Of a DNA stretch of 64,000 nucleotides, positions 26,201 through 35,839 are shown piece by piece (position 1 is the first letter of the stretch; each line of letters opens with the position of its first letter). Below the pieces are notes generated by a model. The model did not search any database, had not been told where the DNA came from, and saw only the letters and a program-made list of their open reading frames with translations. Source of the stretch: Bryopsis sp. KO-2023 (Eukaryota > Chlorophyta > Ulvophyceae > Bryopsidales > Bryopsidaceae); the NCBI GenBank assembly GCA_030272585.1, contig BSYQ01000001.1, positions 6,820,001 to 6,884,000 on the forward strand, given 5' to 3'. The position numbers and the translations under genes are program-made.

Positions 26201-26895
26201 GCGATAGAGCCGCTCTTCATAGTTATCAGAAATCTCCTTGAGCTGTGACTCCCCGCACCACATGCTACTGTGGTCCCCATAAAAGCGAATCAGCAGGCTC
26301 CCTTCAGCAGGACAAAAAAAAAACATCCTCCCTTGAGAGGCCCATTTATGAAGCATCCACAAGTACTGCAGCCCTTTCTTTCAAAAGCCAAAAAACATGG
26401 ACTGTTCGAGGTTCACCTGGGGAGTAGCTTTGAACCACATCAGGGAGAATCTTCTTCAAGCAAAGTCCAGCATTCCAAACTATTCCTGCCCACTCTCCAT
26501 ACCCCAGAGTCTGCAACCATACGAATCAGATGATCCACAGATATCTCAAGATTAAGAATGTAGCAGATTTGTGTTTCTCAATTGGCTGAAACCAGTGGAG
26601 TCACCTTCACCCAGACACGAAGGCCAACAGGGAACCTCGGGCTCGACACTGCCTTGATCTCTTCCAGTATTTTTTTCAAGCTTCGGCCTGGGAATCACAA
26701 TTCCACTGTGAATACATAATCAGTCAGAATCGAGTCAGCAGGATTCCACAGATGCTCTTGCAATACCCCATCTAGCATTTCCCTCCAAGACTTTTTCCTT
26801 CTCCTCGTTTTTCTTAGTTCGGGACCGAAGATGCATTCGGCAGGCAATATCACTGCCCTCCTCCATTTTCCGCTATCCTGTGGGCAAGCATTTTT
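23225..26895 (-). CDS. Multidomain chromatin protein: PWWP, PHD, Dam-type methyltransferase fold, CW finger, coiled coil
   Basis: Likely nuclear, binding modified histones. Reading 5' to 3' on the minus strand: a PWWP domain over three exons (GLRVWVK at 26620; GYGEWAGIVWNAG at 26510; LIRFYGDHSSMW at 26280); a PHD finger at 25715-25990 with CDLC, CTFC, HSLC and CLSC (Cys4-His-Cys3); then two exons (25350-25068, 24975-24690) that follow phage-type Dam methylases, with LLDPCTN, DNGLKKSNSWSG, NPDY where (N/D)PPY is expected, and LLVCRNSTDTAYF. The next exon, after a clean TTTTTCAG acceptor, starts a CW zinc finger (WIQCTLCQKWR, WAC) completed across an intron by SCKTPQ. A long acidic exon and a C-terminal coiled coil (EQLRFAQDIYEEKKEKR) follow. 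Joining Dam to CW needs a GTTGTT donor just before an in-frame stop; otherwise these are two genes. The 5' end, beyond about 26895, is unresolved. Confidence 0.72.
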
Positions 26896-26943
26896 ACTGA
26901 TGGAGTTCAGTGAACTCCACACATCAAGAGGAAATGTGTTCAT

Positions 26944-28038
26944 TCAACATGAAGGGTCGCGGCATTGGAATTGTGCTTAAATCCAACGACGAGAACATTC
27001 CAAATCGTGCGACCGCAATTCGCGTGGTCCCCGCCAGCATTTGCTTCTTTGGTGTTCTGCCCCTTTCGCCGCCCAGCACAGCTCATGAACATCAGAGGAA
27101 CGCGACGCGGTTCGGTGTGACACAGCTACCCAACAGAAGGTGTTTGACGGTCGACCTCGTGCAGACCTCGTGCATACCTCGTGAAGCTGCGCTATCTGAA
27201 GTAAATATGGAAAGACTGCAAGGAAAGCCTCGCTGGAAGGAGCGCGTTACGCCGTCTTCTCAAGGAAAGTTTGCGTGCTCTTCCCCTGTGTGGGCGGCCA
27301 GCTGCGGGTTTTGCTGGTTCTACTTGACATGCACGGATATGTAGAATGGAGGTATCAGCCACCAACCTCCCAACCCCGTTTGTCTGTCTCCACGTGAAAC
27401 TCTTTATGGAGCAGGGCCAGTCAGAGATCCATTTACATTCGCCCACTGCTTTATGTACACATCAGAGCAAGACGACACTGGGTAGGGACGCGAACATTCT
27501 TCAAGATGGTGTCTGCCTGGTTCGAACAAAGGGTCGGGTTCGTACGCATCCAGCCAATGGTCGGAGAGGCTCCGTGTGACCTCGAGATGCAATATTTCGG
27601 TGCACCGTGAACATTGCCGTCCCGAGGTCGACGTCTTGGACACGGGTTTTCTGTGCTTTCTGTTGTGAGTTTCGAATTGTCTGTACGTACATTCTTATGG
27701 TACGTGTTCATGGTTGGCCAAGGTGGGGAGATGAGCTTGGTGCCAGAAAAAACAAATTTCGAGAAATAATAACTTTGGGCAAGGCCCCAGAACACAAGGG
27801 TAGCGAGTCAGTGTGTGTGAGAACTCGACGTCCCATACACGAACAATTACAGATGATGGTGGCAGTCATCCATCCATGCACCAAATCGACAAAACAAATA
27901 AAGAATCCCCAATCTTCAACTGTGCCTAGCTCCTTCATCCTTTCAGGTTTGGACGAATAAAAAAAAGAAAGAAAAAAATCCCTCAATGTAACATTGCATT
28001 TGTTGTCTGGTGGGGGGGGGTCCAAAAATCCCACCCCT
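26944..28038. other. Region without a called gene
   Basis: The first exon of the chromatin gene should lie here. ORFs on both strands show no domain and no consistent exon chain. Nothing else is supported. Confidence 0.4.
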
Positions 28039-30226
28039 TCACCAATTCTCGAAAGGAGCACCAGTGCTCATCGTCAAATCCCCACTCAAGTCATCCAAAG
28101 CTTCGACTTCATCGGCGGTCAATCGCCACCCCAGGGCTCCAGTAATTTCCTCCATCTGTTTGATGGTCTTTGCACCAGGAATCGGCAGGGCACCCTTGCA
28201 CAACACCCAGTTGATGGCGACCTGAGCGCAGGTCTTCCCATCATGCTTCTCCCCGATCTCTTTCATGAGTTTCAACAGGGGCTGGATGTCAGTCACAAAA
28301 TTGGACTTCAGAGTGAGCTTTCGCTGTCCCCCGGGCAAGTTATCAGGAGTGTACTTTCCTAGGAACACAGACAGCACGAACATATTCAGAATAGTTTCTG
28401 TGGGAGAAAATCAAACCTCGACAACACACGGGAAGGAATTTGATTAGCCAGTTGCAGGGGATCTCAGCGCAGATCTTGGTTAGCAAAATCACAGGCCAGG
28501 GCCTCAAAGCTTGTGTGAATGGTTTCCTCATCGATACCCCACAATAGCAGCAAATGCATGGAATCAATGTGCAGCATGTCTGTCAGTCGGCCAAGGATTC
28601 CTTGATGAATCAAACATGAGAATAGACTACCATGATCTAACTAGGGCATTTCTTGGCCAGCCCAAGCATCTTGTTCCCCAAATGTTCCCTGTGATCCTGT
28701 CGATTCACTTCAAAAAGAGACCCACCAGTGAGCAATCCTTGGCAGAGAGGGCTGTATGCCACTGGGGTGATGCCCAGTTCCTTGCACGTCTCCAAAACAC
28801 CATTGCGTTCAGGTTGGCGGTACAGCAAGCTGTACTGCACTTGATTGGTCGCCAAAGGAATGCCTCTCTCCCCCAGAACCCTGTGTGCCGATCGAATTCT
28901 GTCCTCACGGAAATTGGAAACCCCGATGGCCTTTGTCAATCCTTCCTTCACGCATGTGGCCAGACCCTCAACGTACGCATCATTGGAGAAAGCGTTGAGA
29001 AAGAATCCAGGCCTGCACGAAAACCCCAGAAAAAGCATTTCTTTACTGGACATTGTTTTATCACCATCTTGACCACTGGTGGTGGAGGAAAACTTCGAGG
29101 GTCAGCAGATCAGCACGGCGATATGGTGCCAGAGTCGCTCACCAGTGGATCATGTAAAGACCAACACTGTCCATCTGGAGCCTGTTCAAACTTGCCCTCA
29201 AGGCATTGGGCACAGTGCCCGATGTCTGACGCCAGGGCAGAGGTGCAAACTTGGTGCCGATCACGGGGGCGGCTTCCAGCTCACGGGAAAATTCTCCGAT
29301 GAATTCTTCGGACTTTCCGTAGCCATACACTTCGGCAGTGTCGATGAAAGTAATTCCAGCATCAATGAGGCTCTAACAGACAAAATAGCAAAAAGAATGA
29401 AAATGAAATTACGAGATGAAAGGACAACAACTGTGAATATGTGCACCAACTGAAAAAGCCAAAAAAAAGAGCAAAAAAAAAAAACTCGATTGCTTTCCAC
29501 AAAGATTAAAATAATAATTCAAGAACAACAACAAAAGAATCGAAAATAGCAAAAATGTTCGCTTTTGACATTGGTCAGTCCCCTTGTCCTCTGCCAGTTC
29601 GTCTCATTTTTCCTAAGTAACTACTATTCCTCTATTTATGTACAAAATATTATCATCCTAATCGTTACAAAAATGGCCAACCTTGAAGACTTCTCGGCTG
29701 TCCTCTTTTCCATATTCGCTGCCGTATCCCCAGTAGCCAGATCGGTCCCCCCAAGACCAGGCTCCAATCCCGATGCTGCTCACCTCGACACCTTTTCTTG
29801 TGTGGAAATTCACACTTTCCCGTCAGTTCCTTCACCCTCCCAGTGGCATTTCACAAGACTAACTTTTCTTCTTAACTTTTCAGATTGATGAGAAATACAC
29901 ACTCGGCACAGCTGTTTTGATTCATTTTAGAGGGGACCATTACATCACCACTCCCTGATCCCAAAAATGATAATTCTAATTCTACCACAGTTGCACAGTA
30001 GCCCACAAAGTTCACCAATGTCCCCAGACCAAACAAAATTTCTTTGAGACGCCGCCTCACCCGACTTTCCGAGCTCCATGGTTTCCACAACTGGGTTTTC
30101 GATGGAGGCCGAGCGCAAGGAAGGCAACCTCGCGGTCCTTGGGGCCCTGGCATTGGACGGGATCAAAGCAGAAGGCTTTCCCACCCCATTGAAGAGCGAG
30201 CTCGTGTGCCCTTGCGCCGTAACCAT
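28039..30226 (-). CDS. Aldo-keto reductase, probably plastid-targeted
   Basis: An NADPH-dependent oxidoreductase with a TIM-barrel fold. The ATG at 30226 opens an exon of about 55 residues rich in Ser, Ala, Pro and Arg with almost no acidic residues, typical of a plastid transit peptide (inference). The exon ends MELGKSG with donor GTGAGG and joins VEVSSIGIGAWSWGD in phase. Further exons give the catalytic set: D and Y in FIDTAEVYGYGKSEE, K in IGTKFAPLPW and H in LYMIHW. Then follow KAIGVSNFREDRIRSA, the cofactor regions PVAYSPLCQGLLTG and ALPIPGAKTIKQM, and a C-terminus ending APFENW. Five exons. It resembles plant plastid AKRs of the pyridoxal-reductase/NADP-linked oxidoreductase group; the substrate is not determinable. 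Confidence 0.87.
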
Positions 30227-31223
30227 GATGTTTTCAAGAAATAATAAACAATGCGGCCCGGTGTTTACCACGAAAGCACAGCGATCGACCTTCGAAGCGA
30301 GACGAAGCGAGACTGAGAGGGAAGTGCGTTTCCGTGATTATATATTTGGTGTTTCAAGATGAGTCACCTTGGATTCTGCTTGACCCTCCCAAGGGTGTCT
30401 GCCCGCTGGGTCGAATCCAAACCCTCCCAAGGTGATTTGGGTTTCCTCCCAGCTGATACAACCTTGATGTTCACTCATTCGATTGGTTTGATTTTGGTCC
30501 TTGATCAGCATAGCATGCGGTTGTTTTGTTGCAATAAAGTAGGCGATGTTGATTTGTGTTGGACAAACGAATCGACTCTGATCGGCACCAGTCAGACAAG
30601 AATTTTACACACCATTGGAGAACCAGCCCAGCAATTCGCTATCATGGCTATGCTTACACAAACACACACACACAGAAACACTCCACCCACCTTCACGAAA
30701 CGAGGGTATTCTCGTGTTATTTCACACCCAAACTTTTCCTATAGGCAACAGGGCCAAAGCGGCCCACCAGCAATTCCCCCGAATCGGACGAGGATATGCC
30801 CTACAAAACAGGGAAGCTACGCTACCCAAAAAACACCCTCATATTTCTTAGATTTCTTAGCCCATTCTCAAAACCTACCACGAATTTCAGCCTGAAAACG
30901 ACTAATTTCTCTTTCAGCATCACACTTTTTCTTTTTTTTGTTGCTTTTGTTTCAACAATGTCTTCTTATTTCTTTTTTCACTGCTTCTCAACTTGTGTTT
31001 GCCAGACCCTTCTGTACATTTGGGGCATCACCCCCTTTTCAGCTGCTGAGCAGGGATGCTATCCACTTTCCGTCAGTGGTGTTGGAACTCAATCCTTTCT
31101 GAGGAGGAGTTTGACAGATCATCTCCGCAACTATGCCCGGTTCTGTGGATGCCCCCTTTCACAATTTCCCACCCCCCCTCCCCCCCTTTCAAAAATCAGA
31201 AAAACAGCTGCTTTCTTCAGATG
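30227..31223. other. Region without a called gene
   Basis: It lies between the AKR start and the SERF 3' end, both on the minus strand. Plus-strand frames (for example 30796-31395) show no domain; the right end overlaps the SERF second exon as a shadow. Confidence 0.4.
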
Positions 31224-31621
31224 CTATTTCTTGGCCCCACCACCCCCACCAGTAGCAGCTTTTTTAGCAGCTTTTGCCTCCAGAGCAGCCTTGTCCCTTG
31301 TTAAAAACAAAACACCACAAAACGAAGTCGAAACCTTGGAGAAAAAACCTGGACTTGGACCACCAGAGGTCACAGTGTCGAACAGCTTTGCTTAAGGAAA
31401 GCAGAAGTTTTTGTTCCCTCCTCCTCCAGCTGGCCCAGCCCACATATGTATTCTTACCCAGACTTTGCTCGAAAGGGTAACGAACTGACAGCCGTGTTTC
31501 ACCTGTCACGACGCTGCTGGGCTGTCAGCCCGTCCTTGTCCTTTTGGGTTTGCTTGCCAGACTTTTCAGCACGCTTCGCGGCGCGTTTGCGGTCCACTTC
31601 TCTCTGATTACCGCGAGTCAT
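31224..31621 (-). CDS. SERF / 4F5-family small basic protein
   Basis: Two exons: 31621-31503 and 31296-31224. The first gives MTRGNQREVDRKRAAKR and a Lys/Gln-rich stretch ending LTAQQRRDR at a GTGAAA donor. The second (acceptor AACAAG, in phase) gives DKAALEAKAAKKAA, a Gly run and AKK-stop. The total is about 63 residues, the normal size for 4F5/SERF proteins, which begin MTRGNQR. The family is known in animals for promoting amyloid aggregation and binding nucleic acid; its role in algae is unknown. The ATG lies 231 bp from the ATG of a plus-strand gene, so the two may share a promoter. Confidence 0.88.
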
Positions 31622-31852
31622 TTTTTTTGGCTCGTTTTCGCTAAACGAACGCCTCTCCCAACGCTGAAGAGAATGCACCGATCTGCAGACTGGCTTGGAG
31701 AACGTCGAAGCAGCGAAACGAAGCAGATCGGGGCCAACACCAGCGTGATCACACTTTGTACCTGGAAAGAGTTACTTTCGAAGGGACGTGTCACGTGATC
31801 CAATCGACACCTGTCGCATTTCGTGGAGGGGTCGAAAAAAAGATGTACCCCC
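31622..31852. promoter_or_regulatory. Likely bidirectional promoter between SERF and an unrecognised gene
   Basis: 231 bp lie between the two opposed start codons. The call rests on spacing only. Confidence 0.4.
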
Positions 31853-32163
31853 ATGTCTGCCACTCCCATGTCCGCCACTCCCATGTCCGCTTCTCCCGCG
31901 AACGCCAAAGTCCGACATACATCCATCAATGTTCTGACTCTGCCTTCCTCCATTCCACCTCAGCAACCCGCCAGAATCAGATCGCCGCGCAAGAACGTTT
32001 ACCAGGAACAGGTCGCCGTGCAAGAGACCATCAGATCTGTTCTTGCGGAACAGACCTCCATGTCTGGCCGTGCCCCATCAGCAGCATATCAGGTCGCCGC
32101 GCGAGAACGGATGCGCGCGACAACGCCTGAAGACCACCTCTGTGTGGGGTTTGACACACTGTA
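31853..32163 (+). CDS. Unrecognised gene, first exon, with repeated MSATP start
   Basis: Open from the ATG at 31853. The protein begins MSATPMSATPMSAS, then has a basic, Ser/Pro-rich stretch (IPPQQPARIRSPRKNVY) and an amphipathic segment (AVQETIRSVLAEQTS, YQVAARERMRATTPEDH). I recognise no family. The gene probably continues through a donor near 32150 to later exons, possibly the polyglutamine exon at 32586. A 72-bp stretch covering the start (31850-31921) is repeated in reverse orientation at 44251-44322. Confidence 0.45.
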
Positions 32164-32585
32164 GTAAATCTTCTTTCATACAGGCTAGGTTCTTGTTTCC
32201 TCCCATTCTTGTATACTTGTTCATCAAATTTTTGCAGTCCATTTTGCAGTTTATTTTGTCAGGGGGGGGACACTTGCTTGATTTCATGTGATGTTTTTGT
32301 TGTTTTCTTTTGGGACTCATTTTTCCCTTCACTTTCATACTTATTTTTTCAACCAGCAAGGTCTGTTTAGCCCCCACAGACACACAAACGGGAGTGCAAT
32401 AGGGGCGAAGCATTTGGCCGATCGAAAATATGGCAAAAATACGGGACAGGGGGCAGTAAACCGAAACCATCACAGCAAGGCACCTAACCGCGCTGTCCTC
32501 AAGTGAAAGTAGAAGTGATTGGAGCAGTGGGCGTTGATTTTTGAGGGGTGGAGGGGAAGTGACGTAGTGTGTGTTGTGGGGCAGG

Positions 32586-32704
32586 AATGGGAGGCGCTCA
32601 GGCCCAACAGCTTCAGGGTGCTAATTTGTTGTTGAGCATGCTGAGGGGAGCAACACGTCCTGCTCAGCAGCCCAATCCCTTGGTAGCAATGGCCGCTGCG
32701 CAAC

Positions 32705-32736
<32 letters not shown>

Positions 32737-32862
32737 GAGCTTCAGCAGCAAGTCTGTCTCCAAACCAGCACACGAATACGCCACAGCTCCAAGCGTCGTC
32801 TTGGATACGAGCTTCATCAAGTGACCGATAAATCCAAGGAAAGTATAACACTCGGTTTTTGA
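32586..32862 (+). CDS. Polyglutamine-containing exon of unknown gene
   Basis: After a plausible acceptor (GTGGGGCAG) a frame reads GMGGAQAQQLQGANLLLSML, then a Gln run of 12 and ELQQQ. The tail (STRIRHSSKRRLGYELHQV) may be coding or read-through. It may be a later exon of the gene starting at 31853. Alternatively the CAG/CAA run is non-coding. Confidence 0.3.
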
Positions 32863-32998
32863 CAATTTTCATGGATATCCACAGAAAAACTCACAGAATT
32901 TTTCTGTGAATCTGAGCATCTTCTTTTTCAGAGTGCAATAGTCACATACAAAAATAAATAGAAGAGATTTATTTTAAAAAAAAGGTGGTGTGGGAATC

Positions 32999-33017
32999 TT
33001 TGGGTTCGAATCCCAAA
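32999..33017 (+). other. tRNA T-arm-like hairpin
   Basis: TTTGGGTTCGAATCCCAAA forms a perfect 6-bp stem around the TTCGAAT loop and contains the B-box. No acceptor stem or D-arm is seen. Probably a tRNA-derived remnant. Confidence 0.3.
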
Positions 33018-33153
33018 TGCCTCGAAAAAGACACTTTTTTTTGATATTATTAATAATCACATACCTGGAGTGGTCTCAACAGCCGAATCATCAAAACTTC
33101 ACCAAACTTTGAAGGCATCAAGTTTACACATTAACCAATCTTTTCTTAAAGTT

Positions 33154-33432
33154 TCAGTCCAAACTTCGCTTTCTCATAGCCCCTTCCAGTCGTAAGACCT
33201 GAACCCTGGAAACGTCACCCGGGTGGTGGTGGTCTTTTTCGTTTGCTTGGACCACTAAAGGCGTTTTCGATTTGATGGTGCTTCTAGCTTCGCACTCAGT
33301 CTCGACGCAACTAAAATAATGGGGGAGTTCTGGTTTTTTTCCGTTCCTCCGGCGGAACCAATATCCATTCTCAGTGTCGAAGAGAAGTTCCCCTCCTTTT
33401 TTCCCTTTTCCTAACTCCCACCGACTCATCAC
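33154..33432 (-). CDS. WRKY/FLYWCH-like zinc-finger exon (terminal exon)
   Basis: The frame contains ENGYWFRRRNGKK, HYFSCVETEC and NEKDHHHPGD. This follows the WRKY-GCM1/FLYWCH layout: an aromatic-basic strand, C-x4-C, then about 20 residues to an H-x-H pair. The canonical WRKYGQK heptad is replaced by WFRRRNGKK, so DNA-binding specificity, if any, would differ. The stop is at 33154. The 5' part must lie upstream on the minus strand, that is beyond the retrotransposon inserted at 33502, so the gene may be split by it. No partner exon was found. Confidence 0.5.
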   Translation of the reverse strand: MMSRWELGKGKKGGELLFDTENGYWFRRRNGKKPELPHYFSCVETECEARSTIKSKTPLVVQANEKDHHHPGDVSRVQVLRLEGAMRKRSLD

Positions 33433-33496
33433 TTCAACGCAAGGAACGAATCGAACCTTCCCACTCTTAAGAGTGCAGCCACAGTTGCGTCAAATA

Positions 33497-33501
33497 TATA
33501 C
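33497..33501. repeat. Target-site duplication TATAC, left copy
   Basis: TATAC directly precedes the left LTR and is repeated at 42038-42042 directly after the right LTR. Five bases is the usual length for Ty3/gypsy integrases. Confidence 0.92.
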
Positions 33502-33769
33502 TGTAACGGATCGGCAGTCACGCAGACTGCTGCAGGGTTGGCAGCGTCTGCAGTGCTGCCGTGCTGTGCTACGGAGCTGTGCTGCGGTGCTGTGCTGCAG
33601 GTCAGTACAGTGTGCAGTTCCTGTGAACTGCCAGCCTGGCCTGCACAGCACGCAGCGCAGTTGGTATTTAGATAGCATGTGCTATGGGAACCTTGTAATA
33701 AGTTCGAGTGTGGTGTTATCCGTGTGAGTCTCCGCTGCAACACTTGCAGTTAATCGATAAGGTGTTTCA
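33502..33769 (+). repeat. Left LTR (268 bp)
   Basis: It begins TGTAACGGATCGGCAG and ends AAGGTGTTTCA, with TG...CA ends. I found no difference from the right LTR at 41770-42037. Confidence 0.95.
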
Positions 33770-33770
33770 T

Positions 33771-33782
33771 TGGTTTCGGAGC
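33771..33782 (+). promoter_or_regulatory. Primer-binding site
   Basis: TGGTTTCGGAGC starts two bases after the left LTR. It matches the TGGTATCAGAGC complement of initiator tRNA-Met used by many plant elements at 10 of 12 positions. Confidence 0.6.
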
Positions 33783-33862
33783 TGGAACGCAGCAAGACTG
33801 CGACGACTGAGGATCAGCAAGGATATTGGGATCTGTGGAAGGAAAGGAGACGAAGGACGTTT

Positions 33863-34258
33863 ATGAACCCACCACACGACGGAGGAACACCAGAGGACCC
33901 GGAGTTGCGAGACGATCAGCCACAGAGGGCAGGAACGATAGAGATCAGGGATCGCAACTCGCAGATAGTGCCGCGACCTTCCCTTCAGCGACTGCAACGA
34001 GTACCATTTCATCACTGCTACGTGTTGTATAGCAGCCCAGAAGGAGGACGCGCTTATATACCGTGCCAGAACCTATTTTGTGACGGATTTCGACGACAGC
34101 TGCGGATACCTTTGCAGCAGGAACGCCCCTTGCCATACCATAACCATTTCATTCTGCACGTCACTGATATTCCAAGATACGTGCCGTGTCAGGACCGAGC
34201 GTGCCCACTGAGACCGTGTAACTATGGACGGGCAGCAGCACCAGCAAGGGATCCCTGA
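33863..34258 (+). CDS. Pre-gag ORF with duplicated Cys motif
   Basis: 131 residues from the first in-frame ATG at 33863. It overlaps the gag start by 35 nt in a different frame. The C-terminal half repeats a pattern: PFHHCYVLY...YIPCQNLFC, then PYHNHFILH...YVPCQDRACPLRPC. The paired Cys (C-x4-C) and His residues suggest two small metal-binding units, but no known family is recognised. It could be a real accessory protein or leader read-through; position and open length favour neither strongly. Confidence 0.4.
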   Translation: MNPPHDGGTPEDPELRDDQPQRAGTIEIRDRNSQIVPRPSLQRLQRVPFHHCYVLYSSPEGGRAYIPCQNLFCDGFRRQLRIPLQQERPLPYHNHFILHVTDIPRYVPCQDRACPLRPCNYGRAAAPARDP

Positions 34259-35149
34259 AGTCGGACACCCCGCGCCACAGCACGATGGACAGCCTGCAGC
34301 ACCGCTGGATATGCAGGCAATGCAGGCGATGATTCACCAAATGCAACAGGAGTTGCAGCACTTGCGCCATGCTGCCGAAAATGTTGAAGCAAATGTCAAC
34401 GCGCAAGTTGATCATGCTGTGCATCATGCTGTTCAGCAAGGTCAGCAGCCCCCTGCAGCGTTGGGCCGCGCGAGGGCCACGCCCCCAGAGAAGTGGTCCG
34501 GTGAACCTGGCGACACTCCCCTCAACGAGTGGATGGTTCAAATCCAGACCTATTTTGAGATAACTGGAACAAGGGACGACAGGCAGCAAGTCATGGTTGC
34601 AGCTGGCAGCCTTCGCGGAGCTGCTGGCACATGGTGGAGATCGCGCTATGAGGCACATGCAGCGGGCGACAGAATGCTGCCAGCCGACATCTGGGAACTC
34701 GTGGAGGAATTGCGCCATCAGTTTGGACGAGTGCATGAGAACCGAGACTTCAGACGCGAATGGGCGCGGCTGCGGCAAGGCAGCAAAAGCGTTGCAGAGT
34801 ACACGCACCAGTTTCGTCGGTTGATGCTGCAGATCCAGGATAGCAATGCTGGGGAGAAATTGTTCCGCTACATCGATGGGTTGAATGAGCGCCTACGAAC
34901 GAAAGTGGAGATTGAGGCACCCAGGAGCCTGGACCGTGCAATTGAACTTGCAGCAACGTGGGAAGGACCCATGGATGTATTCCGCCGGGAAAACCGCTAC
35001 AGAGACGACCGCAGAAATGACAGAGGCCGCAGCCAAAGCCGTCGTCGCGACAATTCCAGAGGCAGGAGTCATAGCAGAGGCAGAAGCCACAGCAGAGGAC
35101 GCAGCCACGAACGGGATTACTATCGCTACACTCCTGCACCGCAGCGAAA

Positions 35150-35157
35150 CTCCGGAG
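35150..35157. repeat. 8-bp target-site duplication CTCCGGAG, left copy
   Basis: Repeated at 35621-35628 on the other side of the nested element. Eight bases is the hallmark length of hAT transposition. Confidence 0.85.
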
Positions 35158-35620
35158 CAGAGATAGGACTTGGGCCAAAATTCTGGTCCGGCTACGGTCC
35201 GGTCCGGTTACGGTCGAGTTACGGTTCTGTATTACGGCCGTAACTCCGTACCGTAACCGGAGTAATATGTTGTTTTTACGGTACGGAACAGGTACGGTAT
35301 AGCTACGGCAGGCCCTAAATCATCGTGAAGTAGTGTGGTTCAGTGCTAAAGCGTTAGGCTGCAGTCTGTAGGGTCGCAGGTTCGAATCCCCCTGGGTTCC
35401 TTTGGAATCGCGGGACCTCGCGGGGGTCACTTTCTACGGTTTACGGTTGGTACGGCCGTTACGGTCATTACGGTCCGGTACGGAGCGGTACGGAGCGGTA
35501 CGGAGCTACGGTTACGGCCGTAAAAGTACGATTTTCCGACGAAAATTGTACTCCGGTTACGGTCCGGTTACGGCGTTACGGTACGGTTACGGTGACCGTA
35601 ACCGTAAAGTCCTATCACTG
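35158..35620. mobile_element. 463-bp non-autonomous hAT-like element (MITE) inside gag
   Basis: Terminal inverted repeats CAGAGATAGGACTT and AAGTCCTATCACTG differ at one position and start CAgNG as hAT ends do. It has an 8-bp target duplication and no transposase ORF. The interior is dominated by short repeats around TACGG/CCGTA in both orientations (35190-35300 and 35440-35610), which should fold strongly. A tRNA-like segment lies in the middle. Because the host retroelement is young, this element moved even more recently. Confidence 0.85.
35333..35402 (+). other. tRNA-like (SINE-type) segment within the hAT-like element
   Basis: GTGGTTCAGTGCTAAAGC resembles an A-box region and GGTTCGAATCC is a perfect B-box about 30 bases later. 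The T-stem pairs only partly (GCAGG against CCCCC), so it is a degenerate tRNA or tRNA-derived SINE head rather than a working tRNA gene. Confidence 0.5.
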
Positions 35621-35839
35621 CTCCGGAGGAGATCGGATGGAGATCGATAACGTGCAACAAAGACGAGTACGCTGGAACGACAGAAACCGTTCTCAGAGCC
35701 GTGAGCGAAGAGCTGGAACCCCTGGACGAAATCGCAGCCGAGGAGATACAGCTGCAGAAAGAAGCCGCAGGGATGTTGGAAATGCTGCAGAAACAAGGAG
35801 ATGTTACAGATGCCAGCGACAGGGACACCTGATCGCTGA

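Noticed and set aside
32698-32740. CAG/CAA run as a CRISPR-like or structured repeat
   Set aside because: Simple glutamine-coding triplet repeat; no spacer structure. No CRISPR array is present anywhere in the window.
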